A stretch of DNA of 64,000 nt from Labia minor. Taxonomy: Eukaryota; Arthropoda; Insecta; Dermaptera; Spongiphoridae. A model generated the notes under the pieces. That model worked only from the letters and a program-made list of their open reading frames with translations. It was not told the origin of the DNA and searched no databases. The stretch's first letter is position 1, and the number at the start of each line of letters is the position of its first letter. Positions 11,051 to 22,194 of the stretch are shown one piece after another. The position numbers were made by a program, and so were the translations under genes. The DNA lies in contig OY720346.1 in the NCBI GenBank assembly GCA_963082975.1, positions 41,071,787 to 41,135,786 on the forward strand, written 5' to 3'.

Positions 11051-11258
11051 ACCACGTTTTTCTTAGCTTGCTTTCTTGTTTGTTTGTTTGTTTATTTATC
11101 TGTTCGGGTCAAATCTTGCAATCGAAATTTCGACCACTTCCAGTCATCCAATCGCTCTGAAACTTTTCAGAGTTATGTATTCTGGATGACAATACAATAA
11201 AATAACACATTCGTAGCTTGCAAGTGTTTAATTAGAGCATAATTAATGAATATAATTT
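11050..11258 (+). repeat. Direct repeat, right copy
   Basis: Near-identical to 9742-9945, with extra GTTT units around 11082-11100. Confidence 0.85.
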
Positions 11259-11605
11259 TGTATGGGAAAATCAAAACAAAAAGTGTAAATATTTAAATTT
11301 GAAAAAAACCGTTAAAAACCCGTTAAAAGAATAATATAATATGTATAATATTTAAAATGTAAATAAATTTGAAAGAAGGTATATTAATGTTTTGTACTGT
11401 AATTTAGAAAACAAAATTTAAATTTATGAGTTTTAGGCAATAAAGAATTAAAATATGACAAATTTAAAAATTTCTCTTTATAATTCAATTTAAATTTATT
11501 ACTTTCAGGATAATAGTATTTCATGACTATTAAAGTCAATCAAAAAACTTAAAAGTAGTATAGGTCAAGTGAAATCGATTGCAATATATGAAGACTAAAA
11601 AGTAG

Positions 11606-12466
11606 AAAATAATACTTTATATAAAAAAAAAACTTTTTTAAAAAACCACGTTTTTAACGCACTAAAAAGAAGAAAATAATTTTTCTGAAACCCCATAGGT
11701 ACTGACATTACAAACAAGAGATATGATTTGAAGAAAATTTTCTATAACGTAAAACGTGGGGCGCAACTATGGCTAAAATATTCTGTATCGTATAAAAATT
11801 TATAAATAAATGTTATTAGGTACAAATTAATAGGATAAATGAATTCATATTTTAATTAGCTTCAAAAAGTAAAGCTTATAACTTATCGAAATTTTTAAAA
11901 GAGGTAAATTTAATTTATGAAAAGATTACCTTTAGATTACTAATAATATTCACTTTTAAAAAATTCTGATAAAAAATGACATCCTAACAATATTCTGGTA
12001 AATAATATAAGAAATTTAACTTGAAGAAATCTAAAACTAAATTTTGCTACTGCAAAACTTCTAGCAAATATTTAATATTTATGTTAATAAAATTTCTAAA
12101 GTGTAAATTGAAGATGTTTATTTAATATTAAGGAATTAATTTTCCAAAAAAAATTTACATTAATAAAAGTATTCTGTTGGATTACTAATAATATTCCCTT
12201 TTACAAAAAGTCTGGTAAAAAATATAAAACTTAAAATATAAATCCATGGATATTGAAATAAATTAATCAAAGAAATTATATTGCATTTAAAAAATTTATT
12301 ATTATTTGCGCCCCACGTTTTACGTTATAGAAAATTTTCTTCAAATCATATCTCTTGTTTGTAATGTCAGTACCTATGGGGTTTCAGAAAAATTATTTTC
12401 TTCTTTTTAGTGCGTTAAAAACGTGGTTTTTTAAAAAAGTTTTTTTTTTATATAAAGTATTATTTT
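11606..12466. mobile_element. Foldback/MITE-like element with ~160 bp terminal inverted repeats
   Basis: 11606-11765 and 12305-12466 are nearly perfect reverse complements. The outer end reads AAAATAATACTTTATATAAA and the inner end contains AACGTAAAACGTGGGGCGCAA. The ~540 bp interior is A+T-rich and non-coding. Superfamily is unclear: no diagnostic target-site duplication was found. Confidence 0.75.
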
Positions 12467-12705
12467 AAAATTCGTTTGGGAACATGGTCAAATCGGCAGT
12501 CAAAGTTGAAAATTCCCCATATATTATAACTACTGTAATTAGTATTATTATAATGTAAAATTATAAAGAAAAAATGTTTAGACATTATTATAGACATTTT
12601 CATTCTGTAAATTAAATAATTTTATTTCATTTAAATAAATATCTATTTTTAAATATTTTTTTCTCTCTACATTATTTATCTAATTCTCACAATATATTAA
12701 GATCA

Positions 12706-13651
12706 TACCGGGACCCCGAGCCTCGGCTCTGTAATTAAGTTAAAAAAAAAAAATTCATTATTATTGATAAATATATATCGTAATTTATAATTATAAAATA
12801 TTATTAAAATATATATTTTTAATTTTATTTCGAAATTAAATAAAAAATTTTAAAATATTTTAAATATAAAAAAAATATATATTTTTAATTTTATTTCGAA
12901 ATTAAATAAAAAATTTTAAAATATTTTAAATATAAAAAAAATATTAATACAATATTCTTTAAAAAAAGGCGGGAGTCAAATTTCAATATAAATGTCATTT
13001 GTGATGTCATCAATATATAAATTAATAATAAATAATATTAATAAATATTAAATTTAATAAAAGAACAATGAATAAATAAATATAAAATAGTAATTTATTA
13101 AAATGTAAACAATAGATAAAAAGAAAAAAAATAACAAATTCATTATTTTCATTTTCATTTTTAAATAACGATTCACCCGGCGAGTTTCGAACCGACGAAA
13201 TCCACTCGTTAAAACATCTCTCTAGCCACTGTACTATATATGTTTAGATAAAAAATTGTCATTTTTTTACTGTCTTAGCAGGCAGATTTGATGTTTTTTA
13301 TTTTATTTTTTTTTTTTTTGAGAGAGATTAATAAATATCTATATATATTTTATTAAAAATAAATATTTTTAATTTTATTTCGAAATTAAATAATAAATTT
13401 TAAAATAAAAAAAAATATTAATACAAATAAAAATGGAGGCCAATTTTGACGTTTTCCATATATAATTTTCAATTAAGAAATTAATAATGAAGCTGAATGT
13501 TTCAAGAGATATCATCAATAAAACTTAATTTTTCTTTATAAATACTATATCTAGTGTGAATTTGAAAAAAATCGTTAGAGCGGTTTTTGAGAACCAATAT
13601 ATATAGATAGATAGATATATACAATTTTAGCTAGCATAATAAGATAAGATG
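12706..13651 (-). mobile_element. Rolling-circle-like unit at the 5' side of the composite
   Basis: Extends from a hairpin end (CCGGGACCCCGAGCCTCGGC) to the TAGCTAGCATAATAAGATAA terminus, with (GATA)n near the 5' end at ~13605. Contains a tandemly doubled ~62 bp A+T-rich block (about 12795-12950) that is doubled in copy 2 but single in copy 3. Confidence 0.6.
13176..13250 (-). other. tRNA-like segment inside the composite element
   Basis: The reverse strand reads GTGGCTAGAGAGATG..., then GTCGGTTCGAAACTC, resembling tRNA A- and B-box regions. Acceptor-stem pairing is not evident, so this is a tRNA-derived (SINE-like) relic rather than a functional tRNA. The same segment is present in copies 2 and 3. 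Confidence 0.45.
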
Positions 13652-13915
13652 TATTTTCATTTTATTGTTTATCCATCTCTGTGGTCCAATGAAACTCAAA
13701 AAGTTTTTGGTCGTAACAACTAAATTTCACGAACCGTTCTTATATTCAGCCATCTCCATCCAACTCGTATTCTATTCCAACTCCTTTACGTTCTCATTTA
13801 TATTGTCTCCTTATTATTGTTCTTGTGGTTTATTAACCGGCCGGTCTATTCTATTTTCAAATACCCTAAATCCATTATTGTCCCCCTTCGTCATAAACTA
13901 AGCTTCGTTCCCATA
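13652..13915 (-). pseudogene. Diverged 3' fragment of an RTE/CR1-like LINE
   Basis: The reverse strand keeps the GGACCACAGAGATGG 3' end and an AAAACTTTTTGAGT counterpart of the family's AAGAACTTTCGAGT block, with the rest eroded. Belongs to the same family as 36090-36500 and 37165-37490. Confidence 0.4.
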
Positions 13916-14239
13916 TAATAATACAACCGGTATAATAATGGTTTTGTAGATTTTAATCTTGATATACTTCGATAGTAATTTTTATGAAATAAACCTCTAT
14001 ACTGGACAATAATAAGCGTTATCTGATTAAAAAATCTTAATTTAAATAAAATATTATTATTCTTTGTAATTATAGAAACTAAGTATTTAAATTTTTCTAC
14101 ATTTTGAAATTCTACGTTTAATACATTAAGATTATGGATATTGATTCTATTCTTCTCTAATACTAAATATTGTGACTTAGCACTATTAATTTTAAGTCGA
14201 ACCTCTTTTTTGTGTCTACCATTTTTTTTTCTTGGCTCA

Positions 14240-14430
14240 CATTCTCGTGGTTCCGGGTTCGAGTCCCGGGTCTGGCAAGGGAATTTCTCTAGCTGGGTCT
14301 ATATGGGATGGAGTCAACCCAGCCACCGGGATTAATATTGGGAAGTTACTTGATAAAAAGTAGTGCCTCTGATCAAGAAAATCAAGGAAAATGTTGATAG
14401 GGCCCGTTCTACTGATCATAGGATACCTAA
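14240..14430 (+). mobile_element. tRNA-derived SINE fragment
   Basis: Contains a tRNA T-arm-like CCGGGTTCGAGTCCCGG (14252-14269) at its 5' side, followed by a GC-richer body that includes CAACCCAGCCACCGGGATT. The A-box half is not convincing. Translations of this block are incidental. Confidence 0.5.
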
Positions 14431-14599
14431 TTGCTATTTTCAACTTGTCATTGCGTAGAATGTACTAAAGTTGGACTTTTTTTTAGTTCAATTTCCATAT
14501 ACAATTTGTTTTATTATATTTTAGTATTTATACTTAATTAAATAATTTCATATTAATTTAGGAAACTATCAATTGATCTTGACCGAGTGCCAATCATAT

Positions 14600-14776
14600 T
14601 TACTTCGATGAGTTTTGTGAAGATCGTCCAAAATATGTTGTTTTATCAACTGTTGAAAGAAGATCCATGTACCTTTGAGAAATTTTTGGGCCAAAAATAA
14701 CTTTGCTCGCACTGGATCGTACATAACCTAACAAATGCTCAAAGAAAGGTATGGTGCCTCTCACCCTGTGGTGCAT
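14600..14776 (-). other. Short open frame of unknown origin
   Basis: 58 codons from ATG to TAA, beginning MHHRVRGTIPFFEHLLGYVR. Composition is less A+T-rich than its surroundings. The opposite strand is also nearly open (two stops), so this may be a transposon scrap. No family recognised. Confidence 0.2.
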
Positions 14777-14883
14777 TCGGAAATTGAACTAAACAATGGC
14801 TTTTTTTTAAGATGTTAAATATATATATGTTGGATATATAGACACACACATAGTTATAAAGAATATAATGTTTATTGTAAATT

Positions 14884-14990
14884 AATCTCTGTCTCTGTGG
14901 CTCTTTGGATTCGAAAGTTCTTGGCCGCAGCAACCCCATTTCTCCAACCATCCAACTCCTACCCTCTTCTATCTCTCCCACATCTATAGT
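14884..14990 (-). pseudogene. LINE 3' end fragment (RTE/CR1-like)
   Basis: The reverse strand carries the terminal signature of the family (AACTTTCGAATCC, then CCACAGAGACAGAGAT). About 100 bp; 5'-truncated. Confidence 0.6.
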
Positions 14991-14999
14991 AAATTAAGC

Positions 15000-15733
15000 A
15001 TAGATTCAAATGATAGCCTGATGACAGATGAATAAAATTGTCTTCGAAATATCAAACATTCTCACCTTTCTTTAATTTGATACTCATATTAATATTTACA
15101 TTTATTGTTAATATTTTTTTTTTCAAATTCACTTTTGATAAATTTGAACTTGGATTGTTAATTATAAAAATGGTTGGATGTTTTATTGGACGTTTCTCAT
15201 ACAAAAATAAGCTGAACGTTAACAAGAAAAGAAAAATAAAATAATTATTCATGCTTTTTGAATTAAATTTGTAATATTCCAATTTAGTTTCTGTTTTCTT
15301 TCTACAATACTCTTTTATTATGTATTTTACAAAATGTATTTATTTTATATTTTATATGTTTTTCACATTTATTTTTTCATCAAAATCATATTCATTTTTA
15401 GAAATTCTTTCAAAGTTTTTCATGTTATGTTATTATCTTTTGACATAGAAAATATTTAAATATTTATTCATTTTTTTATCCCTCTATGCAAAAAGCATTT
15501 CTGAATTTTATCCCATCCTCCATTCTCCCATTTCTTTTGGCTTCATCGCCTTTCCATGACTCTCTTGTCTTTTTAAAAAGAAATCCTTGGAGAGGAAAAG
15601 AATCCGAATGTCCAGTTCGATTGGCAGACGACGTTTTGAGTTATTCATAGGGTATTTTTTCACCTTCTTGAAGGATGCAACATCGAAAATACATCAAAAC
15701 TCCCCCAACTATAACCGAACAAACATTCTCCTC

Positions 15734-15738
<5 letters not shown>
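15000..15738. other. Mostly unannotated A+T-rich DNA with a possible RT scrap
   Basis: Around 15590-15650 one plus-strand frame reads ...CPVRLADDVLSYS, reminiscent of the [FL]ADD box of reverse transcriptases, but the surrounding frame is short and broken. Nothing else recognised. Confidence 0.25.

Positions 15739-15772
<34 letters not shown>
15739..15772. repeat. (CT)n microsatellite
   Basis: Nearly pure CT run. Confidence 0.95.
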
Positions 15773-15773
<1 letters not shown>

Positions 15774-16641
15774 ACACCCACTTTGTTTATCTACACTTTG
15801 ACGATTAAACATGAATCAAATTTTAGATTGTTTTATCATTATTAGTATTAGTATTATACTCACTCTCTTTTCTGTTTATCTTTCATTAAATTAATTAATT
15901 TCCATTTATGTCTCATTGAATTTATTTGTAATATCAAAATATCTTTAATTAAAATAAAAGCATCATTGTAAAATTGATTTAAAAGAATTTGTTTAAAGTC
16001 CAAAAAAGGAAAGATTTAATTTTCAATTAACCAAGAATTCATTATTATAATCCATTTATTTATTTTTCCAAATGAGGAGAAAATAAAACAAATGAATGAT
16101 CAAATAGTTTTTGTAATTTAAAAAAAAAATACTTGTATTTATAATAATTTAAAATAAAAATGCAATGAAAAAAATTTTAAAAATAAAGAAATAATTTAAG
16201 ATAATTATTGCCGTAAATCAATCAACTATTTAATTTTATCAACATTCAGTCACCGATAACTGGCTTCTTGTTTACAATTTCATATTCAACATTCACTATG
16301 TCATACGTAACACATTCGGACTAGATTCTGATAATTTTATTTAAACTGATTTTCCTGAAAAAAAAGCGGATTTTTATTTTATTTTATATAATTATAATTA
16401 TTATTATTGTTTTTTTAAATCAGATTTTTTCATTAAATCTTGGATTTTTTTTCTAATAACTTCTCTAAAATAAAAAAGTTGGTCAAAATATCTCCACTTA
16501 CCCATTTTTGTTTAAATGACAATTTTTGAATTTTGTATGCTCTTATTTAAATATAGATGATACAAAATGATTGATTAAACATCAACAATTTCAGTTATTA
16601 TGTATATAATTTCTTAAAATAAAAGTCGTATAGAAAAAAAT
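15773..16641. other. A+T-rich stretch, no gene seen
   Basis: Only poly-A/T runs and short TTA arrays. Confidence 0.5.
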
Positions 16642-17248
16642 CTGGAGTGTCTCCACTCGACTATCTCGCAAATTTGAATTGGATTAAATAACATATATTA
16701 TATTTAAATTAAATTTAATTAATTATAAATTTAATTAAAATTAATAAATAATATTTATTAAATCAGCGTGTGTTGGTCTCTTTGTTGATGGCACCACGTC
16801 ACGTGCTGGAGCGTGATTTGCAGTGTTAAAAAATTAATTCCTGTACTGTCAGCGATTCAATCAAACTGAAATTCGATATATAGCAGTTTTATACAATTTC
16901 TAATCATGTGAAAAACTATCAAGCATATATTTTTATTTTTACGTCCAGTTTAGAGGGAAAAAAATGAAAACGTGGTAGGTAATAATAAATGATCCGGATG
17001 ATCTACGTTTCTCAAAAGTTGATAGAAAACTACGAATTTTGAATAATGTCCGTGTACCAAATTTCATTATTCTAGCTCAAACCGTTTTTGCATAATCTTG
17101 TTTAAATACACACACACACACAGAGACAGACATTTTTCTCAACCTTACTTAGTGAAAATGACTCAGGAACCTTCAAAACGTATAAAAACATCAAAATCTC
17201 GACATCGAAAATTTTCGTGATCGCAATACTTTCTTTGGCGAGATAGTA
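16642..17248 (-). mobile_element. HL-A repeat, copy 2
   Basis: Full length: hairpin end CTGGAGTGTCTCCACTCG, subterminal ACTATCTCGC, internal (CA)n at ~17107-17120, and closing GGCGAGATAGTA. Similar to 2230-2811 throughout. The hairpin (3') end is at the low-coordinate side. Confidence 0.8.
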
Positions 17249-18060
17249 AGGATTGAAAAGCTCTTTCCTAATAAATCAATATTTACTTCTGAACGAATGA
17301 ATCAACAAAAATACAATTTAAATTCTAAATTGCTTCAAGACAACTGATTTCCTAATACGAACAAACTATAAACAAAAGATATATCTTCATAAAAAAATAA
17401 ATTTCATCTTCAGTGAAAATAAATAGATTGGCTTCGGTATCCTGAAATACAATTTAATCATACTTAATAGAATTGCTCAATTCCATAGTATGTTTAATGT
17501 TATATTAATCTTATTTACTTTGTCCTATACCTAATATTTATTTATTCTCCCTATCGCGTAAATTGGTACATTTAAGATAATAAAATTTACATCTCTAATT
17601 ATTAGTGAAGTTTAATCATTTAAAATTTTAAATATTTATTATTTAATTAAAATAATATTCATTATTAAATACTTTTAATGATTTTTCTAATATTTTACAA
17701 ATGACGACAATTTGAAAATAAAATCCCTCTGGCTATAAATTCTACTAATCCATAATTTCTCCAACATTTATGAAAAGAGAAAATGCCTTCTAGGTATTTT
17801 TGCATTATTTCATCATAATTAGATTAGAATCTTAATATTTACCATTGTTAAATTAATTAATATTTGTTCTTTCTTAAAATGAATTAAAATTATTTTTTTC
17901 AAAATTGTTTGATTTGTTAATATTTTGAAAAAAAATTGTGTGTGGGATTTTTTCTTAACGAACTTAATTATAAGAAATCAGATACTAATAAATTCATTTA
18001 TTATTAATTAATTTTTTATAATTAAAATCTAAAAAATAAATCTCATCTAACTTTGTGATA
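17249..18060. other. A+T-rich stretch, no gene seen
   Basis: No exon-like or repeat-like structure recognised. Confidence 0.45.
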
Positions 18061-18415
18061 CAAGGGCAGGTCAATAAGTCCGTGACTTTTTGAATTTACC
18101 GTCTCTTAAATGAAATGACAACACTGCTCCTGGCAACTATCATCTGTCGAAATTTGAACTAGGAGGTTCTTTTATTTTTTGTATGACATTTATTAATAGC
18201 AGACCTTGTGTTGGAGAAGAAATTGGGAAAAAGTGAATTTCCATCAAAATCTATGTCCTCAACAAATCTTATTTTTTAGAAGAGATAAAAAATTGGAGAA
18301 ACGTTGGACGAAGTGTATAGAGCTCAAAGGAGACTACGTTGAAAAATAAAATAATTTTTTTATCCAAAAACCTGTGTTTCATTCAAAAAGTCACGGACTT
18401 ATTGACCTGCCCTCG
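18061..18415 (+). mobile_element. Internally deleted mariner derivative
   Basis: Inverted termini AAGGGCAGGTCAATAAGTCC / GGACTTATTGACCTGCCCT are flanked by TA on both sides (18059-18060, 18416-18417). Near the right end the plus strand still reads KCIELKGDYVEK-stop, the typical mariner transposase C-terminus, while the central catalytic region is missing. A larger relative lies at 56524-57274. Confidence 0.8.
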
Positions 18416-18619
18416 TATCTAACCGATTTGTGAATATCATTAAACAGTAAAATCCAAGTATGCAGTTTTGATTTTTACTTTAGTCGAATCAATCAAAATA
18501 TTATATACTAAATGCTTATTTAAGTTAAAAAATATATATAAATATATCTTATTATAATAAAACCATAAACTTGTTGTTATGTTTATATGCTCTTTTCATG
18601 AATGTGTATTACTCTTATT

Positions 18620-19222
18620 ACTATCTCGTAAGAGATAGTATTGCGATCACGAAAATTTTCGATGTTGAGTTTTTGATGTTTTTATACGTTTTGAAGGTCC
18701 CTGTGTCATTTTCACTAAGTAAGGTTGAGAAAAATGTCTGTCTCTCTGTGTGTGTGTATTTAAACAAGATTATGCAAAAACAGTTTGAGCTAGAATAATG
18801 AAATTTGGTACACGGACATTATTCAAAATTCATAGTTTTCTATCAACTTTTGAGAAATGTAGCTCAACTGGAAGAGGGTCATTACCTACAACGTTTTGAT
18901 TTTTTTTCCTCTAAAGTGACCGTAAAAATAAAGCTATATGTTTGATAATTCTCCACATGATTAATAATTGTATAAAACTGCTATATATAGAATTTGAACT
19001 TGATTGATTCGCTGAAATTACCAGAATTAATTTTTTAACACTGCAAATCTCACGCGCCAACACGTGACGTGGTGCCATCAACAAAGAGCCAAACATGCAC
19101 TGGTTTAATAAATATTATTTATTAATTTTAATTTATAATTTAATTAATTTAATTTAATTTAAATTAATGTATGTTTTTTAATCCAATTCAAATTGCGAGA
19201 TAGTCGAGTGGAGACACTCCAC
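18620..19222 (+). mobile_element. HL-A repeat, copy 3
   Basis: Inverted relative to copies 1 and 2: starts ACTATCTCGTAAGAGATAGT (hairpin-capable 5' end), then TTGCGATCACGAAAATTTTC and a (TG)n tract, and ends GTCGAGTGGAGACACTCC. Open frames within it are incidental. Confidence 0.8.
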
Positions 19223-19439
19223 CTTTTTTTTAATTAAAAATAAATAAATCTATTTTGTTTTGTTTTTTGAAAATTAAATTTCAGTTAAATTTAAATCGAT
19301 ATATTAAAATAAAACTTTATATTCAGATCAGTCTGGATATTCTTTTGCATGAAAAAAAAATGAGACAATATTAAATTCCAATTGAAGTTGAATATAATTC
19401 TGGGCATAATTGTGCGGAATGCACAATCGGAGAACAAAA

Positions 19440-19815
19440 GATGGTTTAAATAATTACCCAAATAAGACCTAGGGTGAAGGGTGGGGGTGGCGGGGAACGG
19501 GCCAGGAGCCTACTTGACTTTGTATGTGCGACCAACCGTGTAGCTATATAGGGGTCGTCTATAAAACGCGTCGGGGGCAGTTTAGCACACAATAAAGGTC
19601 ACACATACTGACATAGTCACTTGAGGTATAGAAAAGAAGGCCTTTGAAACTTTGATCGCGCGACCGTAAAGGTAGCTTCGCTTCTTAGGCAAAGGGGATG
19701 GGCAGGAGGCTGAAAAAGAGGGTAAGCCAAACGATTTCCCTGGAGGAACGGGGTGTGGGCACAATTGTTTCCGCCTTCGCGTTCATTCATATCAATAAAT
19801 TCCTTAAAAAAAAAA
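19440..19815. other. GC-rich island ending in an A-rich tail
   Basis: A sharp composition change with many CpGs. On the plus strand, a TATA-like CTATAAAACG (19559-19568) is followed at ~20 bp by GGGGGCAGTTTAG, and the island ends in AATAAATTCCTT followed by a long A-run (~19806). This resembles a transcription unit or a retrocopied transcript with its poly-A tail. The minus strand is open for ~60 codons (about 19582-19764), but no family is recognised. Short polyadenylated ncRNA, processed pseudogene or exon are all possible. Confidence 0.35.
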
Positions 19816-20478
19816 AAAAATAAATAAATAAAAAAGAAAAAAAACAAGAGACTTGGCTATACGTCGTCACTGGACCGCGACATGTCTTTGTTTGTCCCTT
19901 TATCTCTTTGTTCAAAAATCATTCTCTTTTAACAAATATAGAAAATTTTTCAAGAAATCAGACTTGATTTGAAATTGATATTTAAAATTGCATATTTAAA
20001 TAGAAATTTAGTTTAAATTAAGGAATGAAATAAAAACTAATGAAAATATAATAAGATCATTTATATCTATATATCTATATTTTTATTGGATAATGATTAT
20101 AAACTTAAACACATTAAGCTATTCATAAAGGGACATGGAATTATCTAAATATAAAATATTTACAATAACGTTGAATATGTTCTGTCCAATGAGATGATAT
20201 TTGAATTTTGTAAGTAATAAATAGTAAAAAGAGAAGTAAATTCAAAACAAAGAATAAAATTTGAAATTTCACTTAGAAATGTCAGTTAGATGAGGAATGT
20301 TTAAAATTAACAGAAATTAAGAATAAACAAAATTACAATATTTAATAATAATAATAATAAAAAAGATTAGACTAGAGTACATTAATAAGTTTTTTAAAAT
20401 AAGAAAAAAGAAGTCTCAAAAAAAAAAAAAAATTTTGAAATTGAAGAAAATAGATGTCAAGGAGAGCCCGGTTATGAG
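19816..20478. other. A+T-rich stretch, no gene seen
   Basis: Includes a TAA-repeat (~20345-20362) and A-runs only. Confidence 0.5.
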
Positions 20479-20660
20479 TAGGGTGACCAAAAGTCCCGTT
20501 TTTAGGTGCTCTGTCCCGGCGTCCCGAAAAAGTCTTCGGCACAGCCTTTTGTCCCGTTTTTTAAATATTTAGGATATTTCGTACTTTTTTCAAAATTTTT
20601 CCAATTTGCTTCTGTAAACCGTTTGTCCCGGTTTGGTGTTTTCGAAATATGGTCACCCTA
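20479..20660. mobile_element. hAT-type MITE with 8 bp target-site duplication
   Basis: Starts TAGGGTGACCAAAAGTCCCG and ends ATGGTCACCCTA, an inverted pair typical of hAT elements. It is flanked by 8 bp repeats GTTATGAG (20471-20478) and ATTATGAG (20661-20668), one mismatch. The interior has further GTCCCG strings. Non-coding. Confidence 0.85.
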
Positions 20661-22194
20661 ATTATGAGGGCAGGAAAACGGGCATTTGTCAGGGACGGCA
20701 AATTTGAAGGCGGCATTTTAGTTATGAATGTAATAAATTTATTCTATTTCTATTCTATTTCCCAGGACGCCGTAAATGCTAGAGCCATATCCGTAGTTCC
20801 ATGTACAACTTCAAGTTATATATCAATAGCCTTTAAGATTACTTAAAATTCGAGTAAATACTATCATTCATAAGTTTGCTGAGTTATGTAGTTCTATAAT
20901 GATATCGTTTATTTTGAAAGTAGCCTATGTCCAATTATACTTAAATTAAGATAGAATTATTAGAATTTTATTTAACTAAGAATCGCTAAAACTGATTAAA
21001 AATTTAAGATTAGGAATATCAGACAAATTACAATAGTAAAATTCAAGAACATAATTAACCTATTACAATATATATAACCGGGACATTATGATTTCTTACA
21101 AAATGTGGAAGAGTATTTAATTGTTTAGTAAATTTTTGGATTTAATTTTATATGTATTTTATTTAAAAAATGCTACATAAATAATGTTTTTTGAAGTGTT
21201 GCAAAGATATATAAAATTGTTGGTTTTTCAATTAGAAGCACTTTTATAATGTAATGGACTAAAATATTATTAGATCGTATTTATTATATGTATTAGATGA
21301 GATGAAAATTTTTCTATAATTATCAATATAAAAATAAATATCAATTTCATAAGCTATTATTACTATTTATGTATGTACCAAAATTAAATGAATAAATAAT
21401 CGAAATAAATCTTTATTAAATTTAAATAGAATAAAATATACTTAAATGTAAAGATATATCGATCCAAATTTAATTTCTTTCTTAAAAATATTAATTAAAA
21501 TCGAATGTAATGTATAAAAAAAGTTTCATAAATACAGAAAAGCTTCAAGTTGTACAATTGTTAAGTAGGTTTTTATTAAAACAAATGAAATACATATTCT
21601 ATATATATATAAAATAAAAACAAAAAGTTTGGCAAATAATAGTTTGTTTTTTCTGCCTTGAGGAGGGGGGAAAATCCTCATGGACTACCCGTCGTTAATC
21701 GTTGTTTAACAAGGTAGGACCGGACTTTTACCGGCTAAAAACCCTTCCTCCTCATGTCTGGAAGAATTTTTATGTCGACTTTGGATAGTAAACTTGGAAA
21801 ATAGAGACAACTTCGTTTTTTTATTTTTCTTCCATTCTTGCACATAGTAATTAAGTAATATTAACTGAAAGTAAGTAGACGTTTAATACTGTTTATTACT
21901 AGTAGAATACTTTTGGAATAAGAATATTGTTTGTTTTACCTACTGGTAATAAATCGAAAGGTTTTTCTACTCTACGTGCGACCAGGCATCATAATACGAC
22001 GATTATTCTCCATTGAAGATGTATGGATTTAAATAATTTATTATACACACACTTATAGAGATTTTCTCTGTGTTTGTTGATAGCCATAGCATAGCATAAC
22101 AGAATAAATATCTTATTAGAGATCATGCAAGTAATTTTGCTTTTTCGATTTGTTCCTAGAGCTGACTAGTTGGCTTCAGCAAGATGGATTCATT
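20661..22194. other. A+T-rich stretch with one GC-richer patch
   Basis: Around 21655-21770 a GC-richer patch contains GAGGAGGGGGGAAAATCCTC and, ~90 bp later, CCCTTCCTCCTCATG. It is possibly a relic of a transposon terminus but was not classified. No credible gene. Confidence 0.35.

Larger units (their letters stand above)
9742..12464. mobile_element. Compound insertion in composite copy 1
   Basis: Absent from composite copies 2 and 3, which run uninterrupted through the site (26275 and 42205). It contains: a ~200 bp direct repeat pair (9742-9945, 11050-11258); a second, coding-less copy of the F-box locus flank (9948-10080 and 10855-11050); a fragment related to the composite 5' end (10280-10440); and a foldback element (11606-12466) whose outer end is the right edge of the insertion. 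No target-site duplication is obvious. Confidence 0.6.
8470..13651 (-). mobile_element. Composite rolling-circle-like element, copy 1 (with a 2.7 kb insertion)
   Basis: Matches the reverse complement of 25092-27561 and, directly, 40927-43321. Its lower edge coincides with a hairpin terminator (ACCGGGACCCCGAGCCTCGG, 8471-8490). Its upper edge is the common 5' terminus TAGCTAGCATAATAAGATAA (reverse orientation, ~13629-13648). Further terminator-like hairpins lie at 8549-8578, 9448-9478 and 12706-12730. At 9741 the match breaks and resumes at about 12465, so 9742-12464 is an insertion absent from the other copies. It carries a reverse-transcriptase scrap but no intact gene. Confidence 0.8.

Noticed and set aside
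10851-11066. 71-codon open frame
   Set aside because: It is the duplicated 5' flank of the F-box gene, not coding there either.
9742-11258. LTR retrotransposon (two ~200 bp direct repeats)
   Set aside because: No TG...CA ends, primer-binding site, polypurine tract, gag or pol; the interior is F-box locus flank and other repeats.
14240-14330. Functional tRNA gene
   Set aside because: Only the T-arm/B-box is convincing; no closed cloverleaf with acceptor stem, so treated as a SINE fragment.
15038-15282. Overlapping sense and antisense frames of ~70 codons
   Set aside because: Low-complexity F/I/K/N composition from A+T-rich DNA, no splice signals or family match.
18571-19096. Open frames on both strands
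   Set aside because: Entirely within an HL-A element; equivalent frames in other copies are broken.
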